In this document: positions 43,986-53,442 of the stretch, piece after piece | Numbering within the stretch: position 1 is the first letter of the stretch | Layout: each line of letters opens with the position of its first letter | From: Natronocalculus amylovorans | GTDB taxonomy: Archaea; Halobacteriota; Halobacteria; Halobacteriales; Haloferacaceae | Assembly: GCF_023638035.1 (NCBI RefSeq) | Contig: NZ_JAKRVX010000003.1 | Coordinates: 248,001-312,000, forward strand | Direction of reading: 5' to 3' | DNA length: 64,000 nt | Position numbers and translations under genes: made by a program | Notes under the pieces: generated by a model | The model's input: the letters and a program-made list of their open reading frames with translations, nothing else | The model's database searches: none | Told to the model about the DNA's origin: nothing

Positions 43986-45403
43986 TGTCTACCGATTTGA
44001 CAGTTGGGGCCGCTATCAGCAAGGAGGATCTTACTACGCTCGAATCTGAACTCCGTGGGAGCGTTGTCCGTCCATCGGATTCCGATTTTGACGACCGCCG
44101 ATCGGTGTGGAACGGGGCGATTGACAACTACCCTCTGCTCATCGTGCAGTGTCAGGGTGCAGTTGATGTACTCAATGCACTTGCATTTGCAACCGAACAT
44201 GAGCTTCCATTTTCGATCCGCGGTGGTGCACACCACCAAACCGGTGTGGCGATCGCCGAGGACGGTATTGTCCTCGATCTTTCCTCGATGAATCACGTTC
44301 GCGTTGATCCTGATGAACAACTTGCACAGGTTGGTCCGGGCTGTCGTGCTCGTGATGTTCTCAAAGAAACACAGCACTACGGGTTAGCACCACCAACAGG
44401 CAGTGCAGGTGATGTTGGTGTCGCAGGATCGACGCTTGGCGGTGCAATCGGATGGATGCGCCGAAAGAACGGGCTCGGCATTGATGCACTCCGATCGGTC
44501 GATATCGTTACACCGGCTGGTGAACTCATAACTGCAAGCCCTGAAGAAAATGAAGAGCTATTCTGGGCAGTTCGTGGCGGTGGTGGAAACTTTGGCATTG
44601 TGACGAACTTTGAGTTTGAACTGTACGAGGTCGGGCCGATCGTCGCTGGACTTGGTGTCTTCTATCCTGCGGAAAACGCACCCGCGCTCTTAACAGAGTA
44701 TCGGGAAGCAGCAGCTGAGGCACCTGATGAAGTCACGACGATGGCACTGAAAACACACGTGCCAGACCTCCCTCCGATGCCGGATGCGTTGGTGGGTGAG
44801 GAAGCGGTTGCAATTCTTGGAAGCTACATTGGTGAGACAGAGGCTGGCATGGATGCGCTCCAACCGTTTCGGGAGTTTACCGACCCGCTCATCGATATGA
44901 GCGATCCGATGCCGTACCTCCTCTTACACCAACTCGGAACAATGATGTTCCCGTCCGGTCGAAAGTACAGCCACCGATCGTGTTTTGTTGATGAGCTTTC
45001 GGATGATACGATCTCTGCGGTTGTCGATCAGATGGAGACCGCACCATCTGCTCTCTCTGCGATCGGTATCTGGCAGCTGGGGGGCAAAATTGCAGCGGTA
45101 GGTAGCGACGAAACAGCCTACCCACACCGTCAGGCAGCGTATATGATTACTGTTGAGTCTAACTGGGAATCCGGCGACGATGATGCAAATATTCAGTGGG
45201 CGCGTGGAGGTGACGAACGATTCCGTGAGCTAGGTGGCTATGGTGCATACGCCGGTTTTACAGGGGTTTCCCCGCGCGACTCAGAACCGGTACGTGAACG
45301 AGTCTATGGAAGGAACTACGATCGTCTTCTCGAAATTAAAACTACCTATGATGAGCAAAACATCTTGAATAAAAACGTCAATCTCGACCCGTCATCTGAG
45401 TAG
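43985..45403 (+). CDS. FAD-linked oxidase, berberine-bridge-like
   Basis: 472 residues of the PCMH-type FAD family. The FAD domain shows FSIRGGAHHQTGVAI, where the first His matches the histidyl-FAD attachment site, then GPGCRARDV and TLGGAIGWM. The second cysteine of bicovalent members is absent from the PPTGSAGDVG region. The C-terminus has the BBE signature (YGRNYDRLLEIKTTYD, ending NILNKN). It oxidises an alcohol, sugar or amine with O2 or another acceptor; substrate unknown. It has the CGATCG-rich composition of the backbone, unlike the island just upstream. Confidence 0.86.
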   Translation: MSTDLTVGAAISKEDLTTLESELRGSVVRPSDSDFDDRRSVWNGAIDNYPLLIVQCQGAVDVLNALAFATEHELPFSIRGGAHHQTGVAIAEDGIVLDLSSMNHVRVDPDEQLAQVGPGCRARDVLKETQHYGLAPPTGSAGDVGVAGSTLGGAIGWMRRKNGLGIDALRSVDIVTPAGELITASPEENEELFWAVRGGGGNFGIVTNFEFELYEVGPIVAGLGVFYPAENAPALLTEYREAAAEAPDEVTTMALKTHVPDLPPMPDALVGEEAVAILGSYIGETEAGMDALQPFREFTDPLIDMSDPMPYLLLHQLGTMMFPSGRKYSHRSCFVDELSDDTISAVVDQMETAPSALSAIGIWQLGGKIAAVGSDETAYPHRQAAYMITVESNWESGDDDANIQWARGGDERFRELGGYGAYAGFTGVSPRDSEPVRERVYGRNYDRLLEIKTTYDEQNILNKNVNLDPSSE

Positions 45404-45405
45404 CC

Positions 45406-45424
45406 CGAACGTTCGCTCTTTTTA
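45406..45424 (+). terminator. Possible terminator after the FAD oxidase gene
   Basis: The 10-base palindrome CGAACGTTCG (45406-45415) is followed by a run of five T (45419-45423), starting three bases after the stop codon. T-runs alone terminate many archaeal transcripts. Confidence 0.45.
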
Positions 45425-45439
45425 TTGTTACAGTAATTC

Positions 45440-46396
45440 TTAAAAAGGAACAACGGCCCCTCTATCGGCCGATTCGGCAGCATCGTAGACAAATCTTGCC
45501 GCTGCGGCATCTAACACAGCAGTTCCAACTGACTTCACCACAACAATCCCCGATCGTGTACTGGGTTTGGATTCGAGTTCACGCCCAAGCGGTTGAATAT
45601 GTGCTGCGTATTCGCTCGGGATGTCTCCGGTTTCGATCGCTTCTTCTGGAACATCAGCATAGCGCGCTGTCGCTCGCTCGATTGTCTCACGATCAAGCTC
45701 CTGCATCGTAGACGTGTAGGCACCAACTGCAATCACGACCGCATCGTCACGAAGTAGCGAGCCGTCAAATGTTGGTGCAGTCGCAGTCGTTGCTGTGACA
45801 ATAACATCAACATCTGAGACGGCAGCGTCCGATGTCTCAACAGCAACTGCATCAATCCCTTCCGATCGGAGCTCATCTGCACACGTATGTTTTGAATCGC
45901 TTGGCGAGTAGATGTGGACCTGCTCGACCGGACATGCGGTGGCGATTGCACGTGTCTGCCACCTCGCCTGTGTTCCCGCCCCAAGTACACCGACCGTAAT
46001 CGGACCATCGGTGAACTGCCTTGCTGCAAGCCCACCGATACAGCCGGTTCGAGCGTTTGTAATCGTGCGTCCATCTAGGTACCCCAATGGTGTCCCAGTT
46101 TCTGCATCGGTTACGGCGATCGTCGCTTGCACTGTTGGTAATCCACGATTCGTATTTCCGTCGTGGACCGTTGCCAATTTTGTCACCGCATATGGCTCAC
46201 CGTGAATATACGCTGGCATCGCAAGCCCTGTTCCGAGCGGTTCATTGCCGTGAATACCCTGACCGATCGGGTAGTGCGGTCGCTCCGGCCGTGTTACCGT
46301 GCCCTGTGCTTGACTGATCAACGCATCCCGACAGAGTGGAAGAAGTTTCTCAAGCGAGAGCAGTTCGTCAACCGCTTCGGCTCTAATGATTCGCAT
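45440..46396 (-). CDS. Ornithine cyclodeaminase / mu-crystallin family protein
   Basis: 318 residues. The substrate domain has RPHYPIG-type and LATVHDG segments (AVTKLATVHDGNTNRGLPTV); the NAD domain has VGVLGAGTQARWQTRAI. Members include ornithine cyclodeaminase, alanine dehydrogenase and ketimine reductases. The neighbouring divergent amino-acid-oxidase-like flavoprotein suggests amino or imino acid metabolism. It is divergent from that gene with 98 bases between the starts. Confidence 0.85.
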   Translation of the reverse strand: MRIIRAEAVDELLSLEKLLPLCRDALISQAQGTVTRPERPHYPIGQGIHGNEPLGTGLAMPAYIHGEPYAVTKLATVHDGNTNRGLPTVQATIAVTDAETGTPLGYLDGRTITNARTGCIGGLAARQFTDGPITVGVLGAGTQARWQTRAIATACPVEQVHIYSPSDSKHTCADELRSEGIDAVAVETSDAAVSDVDVIVTATTATAPTFDGSLLRDDAVVIAVGAYTSTMQELDRETIERATARYADVPEEAIETGDIPSEYAAHIQPLGRELESKPSTRSGIVVVKSVGTAVLDAAAARFVYDAAESADRGAVVPF

Positions 46397-46463
46397 GCCA
46401 ACGCAAACAACACACGTCCTCGAATAGCCATCGGTCTGTGTGGAATGGTCACATGCCGATCAA

Positions 46464-46469
46464 TTTATA
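46464..46469 (+). promoter_or_regulatory. TATA box of the glycine-oxidase-like gene
   Basis: TTTATA lies 31 bases before the ATG at 46495, a good haloarchaeal match in both sequence and spacing. Confidence 0.55.
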
Positions 46470-46494
46470 CGGAAAATGTGTGAACTGTTGTAGC

Positions 46495-47664
46495 ATGACA
46501 AACCCCGTGGTTATTGTTGGTGGGGGAATAATCGGGTTAGCCAGCGCACACGCACTGTGTGAACGTGGTGTTGATGTTCTCGTGTGTGAAAAGGGGTCGA
46601 TCGGCAGCGGCAGTACCGCTCGATCAGCAGGTGGGATCCGAACACAGTTTTCCACCCGTGTGAATGTTGCACTCTCGCTTGCGAGTCTCCCCACATGGGA
46701 ATCGTTTGAAAAGCAGTTTGGGGTCGATATTGCGTTCAGACAGGTTGGGTATCTCTTCCTCGCACGCGAGTCGGATACCGCTGACGCGTTCGCAGCCAAT
46801 GTCGAAATGCAGCAATCGCTCGGAGCGGTCAGTGAACTGCTGTCGCCGGCGGAGGCAGCCGAACACTGCCCCGCGCTCAACACGGAGGCGTTTGTTGCTG
46901 CGACGTATGCTGCATCGGATGGGTTCGCAGATCCGTATCTTGCCCTCCAAGGCTACGCGAGCGCGGTCCGTGAGGCAGGTGGCGAAATACGGACAAAGAC
47001 AGCTGTGACAGATATTCACCACGAGGACGGCGGTCGAGTTACAGGTGTGACGATCGACACACCGGATGGACCCGAGCAGATTGAAACCGCGACAGTCGTG
47101 AACGCGTCAGGACCGTGGGCCAAGCAGGTGGCCGCGCTCGCAGACATCGACCTCGCGGTTTCTCCACGGCGGCGACAGGCGCTCGTGGTGGATCCTGAAT
47201 CACCGATCGAAGCGGACACTCCACTCACAATCGATCTTGATACAGGCTCATATTTCAGACCGGAGCGAGAGGGCGCGGCGATTGTCGGTGGAGAGTTCTC
47301 TACAGATGACCCGGAACAGAATCCGGATCACTACACTGAGTCGATCGATCTTGAGTGGGCAGCAACCGCAATCGAGCGTGCTGCCGATGCTGCAACATAC
47401 TTCGGACCGGAAACGCGGATTCGACGTGGGTGGGCCGGACTGTATGCAGTAACGCCCGACCACCATCCTATCATTGAGGAAACCGTTCCTGGCTTTGTGA
47501 ACGCGGTTGGATTCTCCGGACATGGGTTCCAGCATGCACCCGCAACGGGCAAACTTGTCGCAGAGATTATTGCAGAGGGAGCGGCAACAACAGTTGATAT
47601 CTCACAACTGACGAGCGATCGTTTCGACAAAGATGAGCTGCTTGTCGAACGGAACGTCGCCTAG
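46495..47664 (+). CDS. FAD-dependent amino acid oxidase (DAO/glycine oxidase-like)
   Basis: 389 residues from ATG at 46495; an earlier in-frame start would include the promoter. The N-terminus is the FAD motif VVIVGGGIIGLASAHALCER, then STARSAGGIRTQFST, and near the C-terminus RRGWAGLYAVTPDHHPIIEE and GFSGHGFQHAPATG, as in sarcosine/glycine oxidases and related dehydrogenases. Covalent flavin attachment was not seen. The product of such a reaction, an imino or keto acid, could be a substrate for the divergent ketimine-reductase-like gene. Confidence 0.86.
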   Translation: MTNPVVIVGGGIIGLASAHALCERGVDVLVCEKGSIGSGSTARSAGGIRTQFSTRVNVALSLASLPTWESFEKQFGVDIAFRQVGYLFLARESDTADAFAANVEMQQSLGAVSELLSPAEAAEHCPALNTEAFVAATYAASDGFADPYLALQGYASAVREAGGEIRTKTAVTDIHHEDGGRVTGVTIDTPDGPEQIETATVVNASGPWAKQVAALADIDLAVSPRRRQALVVDPESPIEADTPLTIDLDTGSYFRPEREGAAIVGGEFSTDDPEQNPDHYTESIDLEWAATAIERAADAATYFGPETRIRRGWAGLYAVTPDHHPIIEETVPGFVNAVGFSGHGFQHAPATGKLVAEIIAEGAATTVDISQLTSDRFDKDELLVERNVA

Positions 47665-47753
47665 GTCGGCGTTCTGCTGTGCGTCCACAGATCGGAATCG
47701 CTCCGAGCACAAGCGCGAATGTGAGAATTAGAATCCGACCGATTTGATGTCTG

Positions 47754-48908
47754 TTAGAACCCCTTCCCAAGCAGCTCTCGTGCGATGATATTCTTTTGAA
47801 TCTCCGTTGTCCCTTCATATATCTGGGTGATCTTGGCGTCGCGATAGAATCTCCCAACATCGAAATCATCTACGTAGCCTGCGCCGCCATGCACCTGCAC
47901 TGCTTCATCGGCAACGTCAGTTGCAACACGCGAGGCATACTCCTTCGCCATCGACGCAAGCATCGTTACATTCTCCGCATCCACATCGACACCCCAAGCA
48001 GACTTGTATGTCAGTCCTCGAGCCGCTTCCGTTTGCGTATACATCTCTGCAAGCTTATGTTGAATCGCTTGGAACTCGGAAATCGATCGGCCAAACTGCT
48101 CGCGCTCCTGTGCATACTCCAGCGCCCGCTCTGCAGCGCCTTTTGCGATTCCCACTCCCTGTGCTGCAACGGCGGTTCGCGTCTCATCAAAGAACTGCAT
48201 AATCTGCAAAAAGCCCATGCCACGGGTGCCAACAAGATTCTCTTCTGGGACGCGAACGTCATCAAACACTAACTCTGCGGTGTCGCTAGCACGGATCCCT
48301 AGCTTCCCTGTGATTTTTTCTGCGGAGAACCCGTCGCGATCGTTCTCGATGATAATCTGTGAGAAGCCAGTGTAACGATCGTCAACATCCGGATCGGTCT
48401 CACAGACCACCACAAAGTAATCGCCAACTGTGCCGTTCGTAATCCACATCTTGTTCCCGTTGATCACCCACTCATCACCATCCTTCTCTGCACGGGTCGA
48501 AACCGAACTAACGTCTGATCCTGCATGCGGTTCGCTTATTGCGGCACCCATGACGGCCTCACCCTCCACAAGTGGTGGGAGGTACGTCTCTTTTTGTTCC
48601 TCAGTTCCAAACGCAATAATTGCTTCTGCGCCGAAGCCCGCACTCGCAATACAGAGTCCAATACCGGGATCGGCAGCAAACAGTTCCTCAACAAGGATTG
48701 CCGTCTCAAGCGTTGAGTAGCCAATACCACCGTACTCGATCGGGACATGCGGTGCCAATAGTCCCATCTCGGCAGCCTTCTCCATCACCGCATCAGGATA
48801 CGCTTCGTTGCGATCGTACTCCGCAGCGACTGGTTTAATCTCGTTTGCAGCAAAGCGCGATACCTCTTCTCGAAGTGCAATCTGCTCGTCGGTGAGTCCA
48901 AAGTCCAT
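47754..48908 (-). CDS. Acyl-CoA dehydrogenase
   Basis: 384 residues, full length. FAD and substrate motifs: AISEPHAGSDVSS, WVINGNKMWITNG, and the C-terminal region AVQVHGGAGY with IYEGTTEIQKNIIAREL carrying the catalytic glutamate. It introduces the alpha-beta double bond into acyl-CoA, passing electrons to ETF. A TATA-like AATTAT lies about 28 bases upstream. A second, related gene is at 56098; the two are only moderately similar. Confidence 0.93.
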   Translation of the reverse strand: MDFGLTDEQIALREEVSRFAANEIKPVAAEYDRNEAYPDAVMEKAAEMGLLAPHVPIEYGGIGYSTLETAILVEELFAADPGIGLCIASAGFGAEAIIAFGTEEQKETYLPPLVEGEAVMGAAISEPHAGSDVSSVSTRAEKDGDEWVINGNKMWITNGTVGDYFVVVCETDPDVDDRYTGFSQIIIENDRDGFSAEKITGKLGIRASDTAELVFDDVRVPEENLVGTRGMGFLQIMQFFDETRTAVAAQGVGIAKGAAERALEYAQEREQFGRSISEFQAIQHKLAEMYTQTEAARGLTYKSAWGVDVDAENVTMLASMAKEYASRVATDVADEAVQVHGGAGYVDDFDVGRFYRDAKITQIYEGTTEIQKNIIARELLGKGF

Positions 48909-49032
48909 ACGGTGTGCTCACAACCCGCATAATTATTCCTTTGTGAACCCACGTTGCGTGGTAACAAGTTGTATGAGCAATCGGCACATAGCTGGAAATA
49001 ACGCTTTTTCAGTCTCTCGGTAAGCCATATCT

Positions 49033-49332
49033 ATGGACGCCAAAACGATGCTTGGCGAGATCGAATCTGCAATCGAGGAAACCTTCGATCCGCATAAACG
49101 GCATCAAGAGAAAACACGCGCGGAATCGCGACGAAACGTGTATAAGAAAGCGCTCAAAGAGGTCGAAACTGTTGGCGGGTCAGAGCAGATGCATGCACTT
49201 GGCGTTTGGATTCAAAACCAGATCAGATACCATCAGCGGCTTCCGTCAGGCCGTGAAGTAAGAAAACGTGGCGCAGAGATGTGCCGATCGAACGGTCACC
49301 GAGTTTCGACCGGCTCATGGCTTGGTGCTTGA
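49033..49332 (+). CDS. Conserved haloarchaeal hypothetical protein
   Basis: 99 residues, highly charged and helical in the first 60 (MDAKTMLGEIESAIEETFD, then KTRAESRRNVYKKAL), ending in a conserved-looking VSTGSWLGA. It contains basic residues unusual for a halophile, so it may contact nucleic acid or ribosomes. It ends one base from the stop of the convergent aminotransferase gene. Function not known. Confidence 0.62.
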   Translation: MDAKTMLGEIESAIEETFDPHKRHQEKTRAESRRNVYKKALKEVETVGGSEQMHALGVWIQNQIRYHQRLPSGREVRKRGAEMCRSNGHRVSTGSWLGA

Positions 49333-50469
49333 CTACCCATTAAGAAACGTATCGATCCGGTTCATCGCTTCTTTTAGCTCCCGCATGCTTGTCGCATAAG
49401 AGACACGAAGATGGCCTGCACCCCCTTCTCCAAAGACACTTCCGGGGACAACTGCAACTCCCTGTTCTTCCAACAGTGTTTCAGCAAATGCTTCATCATC
49501 ACCACCGGGTTCTGGGAATGCATAGAACGCACCACGAGCCTCAAAACAGTCCATCCCCATCTCATCAAACCGTGAGAGGACGAACCGGCGGCGACGGTTG
49601 TACGCCGATCGCATCTCTGCAACTGCATCACCACAGCTTCTGAGCGCTTCAATCGCAGCAAACTGTGCTGTTGTTGGGGCTGATAACATGGTGTATTGGT
49701 GCACCCGATTCATCGCGTCAATACCCTCCGCAGGTCCCATCGCATACCCAAGCCGGAGGCCGGTCATCGCATACGCTTTTGAAAAGCCGTTGATGACAAT
49801 CGTCCGCTCGCGCATACCAGGTTGTGTGGCGATCGAAGTATGGTTTCCACCATATGTCAGTGCAGCATAGATCTCATCCGCAATCACGGTAATATCGTGT
49901 TCAACACAGAACTCCGCAACACGAGCGACCTCACGTTCGTTCATAACCGCACCGGTTGGATTGTTCGGATAACAGAATACGAGAACGTCTGCATCCTCTG
50001 CACCTGCTGTTTCGAGTGACTCCGGCGTGAGTACAAACTCATCTTCCGGATACGTTGGGACGCGGATCGGTGTCCCACCTGCAAACTTCACCCCTGGAAC
50101 GTAAGAGATGTAGCTTGGCTCATGAATTGCAACGCCATCACCCGGGTTAACGAACGTTCGCATTGCAAGGTCAACCGCTTCGCTTGCGCCGGTTGTAACA
50201 AGAATCTCTTCATCCGGATCGTACTGCAGCCCCCACTGGCGGACATCTTCTGCAATGTACTGTCTAAGCTCACGCTTGCCTCGGTTTGAGGTATATGAGG
50301 TTTTGCCGCGTTCAAGCGAGTCGATCGCAGCCGATCGAGCCGCCCACGGTGCAGAGAAATCCGGCTCACCAACACCCAATGAAATGACATCATCGCGCTC
50401 TTCGGCCAACTCAAAGAACTTCCGAATACCGGACTCTGGAACCGACGACGCGCGGTCTGAGATTCGCAT
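49333..50469 (-). CDS. PLP-dependent aminotransferase, class I
   Basis: 378 residues. Fold-type I landmarks: VISLGVGEPDFSAP, YPNNPTGAVMNEREV with the Asn-Pro, and the PLP lysine in NGFSKAYAMTGLRLGY; the carboxylate Arg is in HLRVSYAT near the C-terminus. It is aspartate- or alanine-type by pattern, but the substrate is not settled. The Lrp-family regulator gene lies 11 bases upstream on the same strand, a frequent pairing that suggests amino-acid-responsive control. Confidence 0.92.
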   Translation of the reverse strand: MRISDRASSVPESGIRKFFELAEERDDVISLGVGEPDFSAPWAARSAAIDSLERGKTSYTSNRGKRELRQYIAEDVRQWGLQYDPDEEILVTTGASEAVDLAMRTFVNPGDGVAIHEPSYISYVPGVKFAGGTPIRVPTYPEDEFVLTPESLETAGAEDADVLVFCYPNNPTGAVMNEREVARVAEFCVEHDITVIADEIYAALTYGGNHTSIATQPGMRERTIVINGFSKAYAMTGLRLGYAMGPAEGIDAMNRVHQYTMLSAPTTAQFAAIEALRSCGDAVAEMRSAYNRRRRFVLSRFDEMGMDCFEARGAFYAFPEPGGDDEAFAETLLEEQGVAVVPGSVFGEGGAGHLRVSYATSMRELKEAMNRIDTFLNG

Positions 50470-50480
50470 CTATTGATCCC

Positions 50481-50975
50481 TCACGGAGACACCGACAGGC
50501 GATCATCGTCATCTCGGTCACCGAACTCAATGCCACCCTCTTTGTATGTGTCCATGATGAAATGCGTCACTGTCTGGGTGACTTCCGGAATTGGCGCAAT
50601 CTGCTCGGAGATGAACCGAGAAACCGACTGCATCGATTCGCCGTTGACTTCGATCGCAAAATCATAATCCCCGGAGACAAGTCGGAGCGATTCGACCTCC
50701 GGGAACTTCGCAATCCGATCTGCAATCTGCTCATAACCGGTTTCTCGATCGAGTTCAACATTGAGTTCAACGAATGCAGCGACATGGCGTTCATCAACTT
50801 TGTCCCAATCGATTACCGCTTGATAGCCGTGAACTATCTCTTCGGATTCAAGTTCGGCAATAAGTTGGACGATCGTTTCGACGTCCACTCCCAACTGACG
50901 CGCAATATCGTCGACGTCTTCTCTGGCATCCGTCGACAGTACGTCAAGCAGTTCGCGTTTCGTCTCCATATCCAC
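50481..50975 (-). CDS. Lrp/AsnC-family transcriptional regulator
   Basis: 164 residues from GTG at 50975; ATG at 50969 is an alternative. The N-terminal helix-turn-helix (residues about 1-55, DDIARQLGVDVETIVQLIAE) is followed by the ligand-binding RAM domain (VAAFVELNVELDRETGY, VSGDYDFAIEVNG). The tail is acidic. It forms a unit with the aminotransferase gene, which it probably controls together with itself. Confidence 0.9.
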   Translation of the reverse strand: MDMETKRELLDVLSTDAREDVDDIARQLGVDVETIVQLIAELESEEIVHGYQAVIDWDKVDERHVAAFVELNVELDRETGYEQIADRIAKFPEVESLRLVSGDYDFAIEVNGESMQSVSRFISEQIAPIPEVTQTVTHFIMDTYKEGGIEFGDRDDDDRLSVSP

Positions 50976-51067
50976 TCATCACAGGTCACACGTCAAAGGG
51001 TTTGCTACTGTGCGCGACGCGGTAGCATGGTGGTTGTCGACTGCACAGTTCTCCCCCTTCGGTACCA

Positions 51068-51075
51068 TTTATATT
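51068..51075 (+). promoter_or_regulatory. TATA box of the MFS gene at 51097
   Basis: TTTATATT lies 29 bases before GTG 51097. It decides the start: the longer open frame from 51010 would read through this box. Confidence 0.55.
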
Positions 51076-51096
51076 GCCGCCTCAAAATCGGTGGAT

Positions 51097-52332
51097 GTGT
51101 CCGAACAGCAATCCCGTCGTGTGATCGCACTTGTCTCTGGATCACATGTGATCAACCATGCATATCTCGTTATTTTAGCGCCGCTTGTGACTGTGCTTGC
51201 AACCGAATTTAATGTGTCAGTCGGTGCGATCGGTCTTGCGATCGGAACGCAAGGGGCTGTTGTTGCACTGTTGCAGATTCCATTTGGCGAACTCTCCGAT
51301 CGTCGTGGGCGATACTTCGTGCTTAAAATCTGTCTGATCGTCGGTGCGATCGGAGCGACACTGACTGCGCTTGCGCCAACATATTGGACGCTTGTTGCTG
51401 CGCAAGCTGTGCTCGGTGTTGGGGTGGCTGGTCATCATCCTGCGCACTATCCAATGCTCGCAGCAGCAAGTACAGAAGACAAACGTGGCCGCGCATACAG
51501 CTACCATGCGCTTGGCGGGGCACTTGGATTTGGCCTGCCATTTGGTGCGGTTGCGGTCGCACGCATCCTGGGCTACTCGTGGCGGGTTGCACTGCTTTCG
51601 GTTGCGATTATCGGTGCACTCTATGGAATTGGCTGTCTCCTCGCACTCCGTTCTGCGGATCCTCGAATAACTGGCCCCGCAAAAGACGTTGACGCAACAA
51701 CTGGCTCGCGGATGCAGGATGCAATTCGCAGCCTCAAAGCGTCGGTTAAATCTGCACCCATTCTCGGAATTGCGATCCTCTCGCTTGTCACCTCTGCTGC
51801 AGCATGGGTGATTCGAACGTATGCGCCGATCCTCTACGAGCAAACGTATGGATTGTCTCCCGAGGTTGTTGGCTTATTCATGTCTGCCATGTTCATCGTT
51901 GAGGCTGTGCTCATTCTGTTTGGCGGGGTTGTGACCGACCGCTTCGATCCGATCGGCGTGATGATTGGTGGCTACCTCGGATTAACTGTGCTTGCGGTGT
52001 CGCTTGCAACTGGATCAGTGCCGCTTGCACTGCTTGCGATCGGGTTGACATTCACCGGCACCATTACCGTGAGTCGTCCAGCTCGATCGACACTCACCGA
52101 TCGGCTCTCTGCACGTGCAGATCTTGGCAAAAATTTTGCGGTCGTGAGTGTCGGTATCTCTGCAGGTGGTGCAATCGCACCGCCGGTATTTGGGTGGCTT
52201 CTAGATGTTATTGGGGTACAACTTGTGTTTGGACTTGTTGCGGTGCTCGGCGGTGTCTGTCTGGGAATGACGTTGTGGCTTGATCGAATGACCCCGGATC
52301 GACATCCAACAGGAGCACTACAAGCGGAGTGA
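51097..52332 (+). CDS. MFS transporter
   Basis: 411 residues if GTG at 51097 is used, as the TATA box indicates; the frame itself is open from 51010. Twelve membrane spans are predicted. The MFS loop reads GELSDRRGRYFV, and a conserved HHPAHYPMLAA segment lies near residue 113. The middle loop is long and polar. Substrate unknown. Divergent from the Lrp regulator gene. Confidence 0.83.
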   Translation: MSEQQSRRVIALVSGSHVINHAYLVILAPLVTVLATEFNVSVGAIGLAIGTQGAVVALLQIPFGELSDRRGRYFVLKICLIVGAIGATLTALAPTYWTLVAAQAVLGVGVAGHHPAHYPMLAAASTEDKRGRAYSYHALGGALGFGLPFGAVAVARILGYSWRVALLSVAIIGALYGIGCLLALRSADPRITGPAKDVDATTGSRMQDAIRSLKASVKSAPILGIAILSLVTSAAAWVIRTYAPILYEQTYGLSPEVVGLFMSAMFIVEAVLILFGGVVTDRFDPIGVMIGGYLGLTVLAVSLATGSVPLALLAIGLTFTGTITVSRPARSTLTDRLSARADLGKNFAVVSVGISAGGAIAPPVFGWLLDVIGVQLVFGLVAVLGGVCLGMTLWLDRMTPDRHPTGALQAE

Positions 52333-52386
52333 GACGCGGCTGGCCGCCATCAGAACCGCTAACACGATTGAGCGGTCTCATTCTGT

Positions 52387-52812
52387 ATGAACTATCTTCC
52401 ATGGGCAGTTCTCGCGCTGGCGGCATACACCCTTGTTGCGCCGTTAATGCGGGTCGCAACAACCGGCGATGGGGCAATTCCATCCGATATTGCAACGATG
52501 ATCTCAAACACCGTTCTTGTCGTGGCCGCAGCTGGCATTGTTGTTGCAACGAGCCAAAACGTGAGTGCACATCTCACGAGCTCGAAAATTCCATATGCCC
52601 TTGCAGCAGGTGTTTGTCTTGCGATCGGTATTCTTGCGTACTATCGGGCGCTTTCGCTTGGACCGGTGAGTGTAGTCACACCTGTATTTGGGCTCTTTCT
52701 TGTGACAAGTTCCGTGTTAGGAATTCTTGTTCTCGGGGAGGATTTCACTGCGAGAAAGCTACTTGGAATCGTCTTTGCCGTGCTTGCGGTATACTTTGTC
52801 ACAGTCGAGTAA
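52387..52812 (+). CDS. EamA/DMT-type small transporter
   Basis: 141 residues with four hydrophobic segments, half the size of usual ten-span DMT permeases. The pattern ILAYYRALSLGPVSVVTPVF with a final LVLGEDFTARKLLGI is the EamA repeat. It likely works as a dimer, perhaps antiparallel, like small multidrug-resistance proteins. It follows the MFS gene by 54 bases. Confidence 0.78.
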   Translation: MNYLPWAVLALAAYTLVAPLMRVATTGDGAIPSDIATMISNTVLVVAAAGIVVATSQNVSAHLTSSKIPYALAAGVCLAIGILAYYRALSLGPVSVVTPVFGLFLVTSSVLGILVLGEDFTARKLLGIVFAVLAVYFVTVE

Positions 52813-52876
52813 CAGTCCGCACAGACGATCTTCTGCAAGCCGAACTATTTTGCGATCGGGCTATTAACAGTCAGCT

Positions 52877-53440
52877 ATGGTCCTAAAAGAATCCGAATCC
52901 GAGCTCGATCGTGGTGACGAAGCACCAGATTTTGAACTCAAAGGGACAGATGGGGAGCGTTACTCGCTTTCATCGTTCACCGACAACGCGGCGCTGTTAG
53001 TGGTGTTCACATGTAACCACTGTCCATACGCGAAGGCGAAATTCGAACTCCTCAACGAGTTGGCTGCAGACTACGATGATGCGGCGATCGTTGGGATCAA
53101 TCCAAACGCAAATGAGGAGTACCCAGACGACTCTTATGAGCGGATGGTTGAACTCACAGCTGATGGAACGATCGCATACGATGCATACCTCTATGACGAA
53201 ACACAGGCGGCTGCTGCAGCGTATGGGGCAGTCTGTACCCCTGATCCATTCCTCTTCGAGAATGATAACGGCACGTGGCGGCTTGCATACCACGGGCGGC
53301 TTGATGATGCACTAAACCCGGATGCAGAGCCAACGGCGTTTTACATCCGTGATGCGATCGACGAGGTTCTTGCTGGTGAGGCTGTTTCACATCCCGATCG
53401 GCCATCACAGGGTTGTTCGATCAAGTGGACTGACAACTGA
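52877..53440 (+). CDS. Thioredoxin-fold, peroxiredoxin-like protein
   Basis: 187 residues. The AhpC/TSA-type start DEAPDFELKGTDGERYSL is followed by FTCNHCPYAKA with a CNHC pair, and the cis-proline loop is VCTPDPFLF. A C-terminal SQGCSIKW adds another Cys. This is the ResA-like group often called thioredoxin family. It has no signal peptide, so it acts in the cytoplasm, probably as a thiol oxidoreductase or peroxidase. It ends two bases from the convergent RNA-binding gene. Confidence 0.85.
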   Translation: MVLKESESELDRGDEAPDFELKGTDGERYSLSSFTDNAALLVVFTCNHCPYAKAKFELLNELAADYDDAAIVGINPNANEEYPDDSYERMVELTADGTIAYDAYLYDETQAAAAAYGAVCTPDPFLFENDNGTWRLAYHGRLDDALNPDAEPTAFYIRDAIDEVLAGEAVSHPDRPSQGCSIKWTDN

Positions 53441-53442
53441 AG

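Noticed and set aside
51010-51096. Longer N-terminus for the MFS protein
   Set aside because: It reads through a strong TATA box (51068-51075) and adds residues unlike an MFS start.
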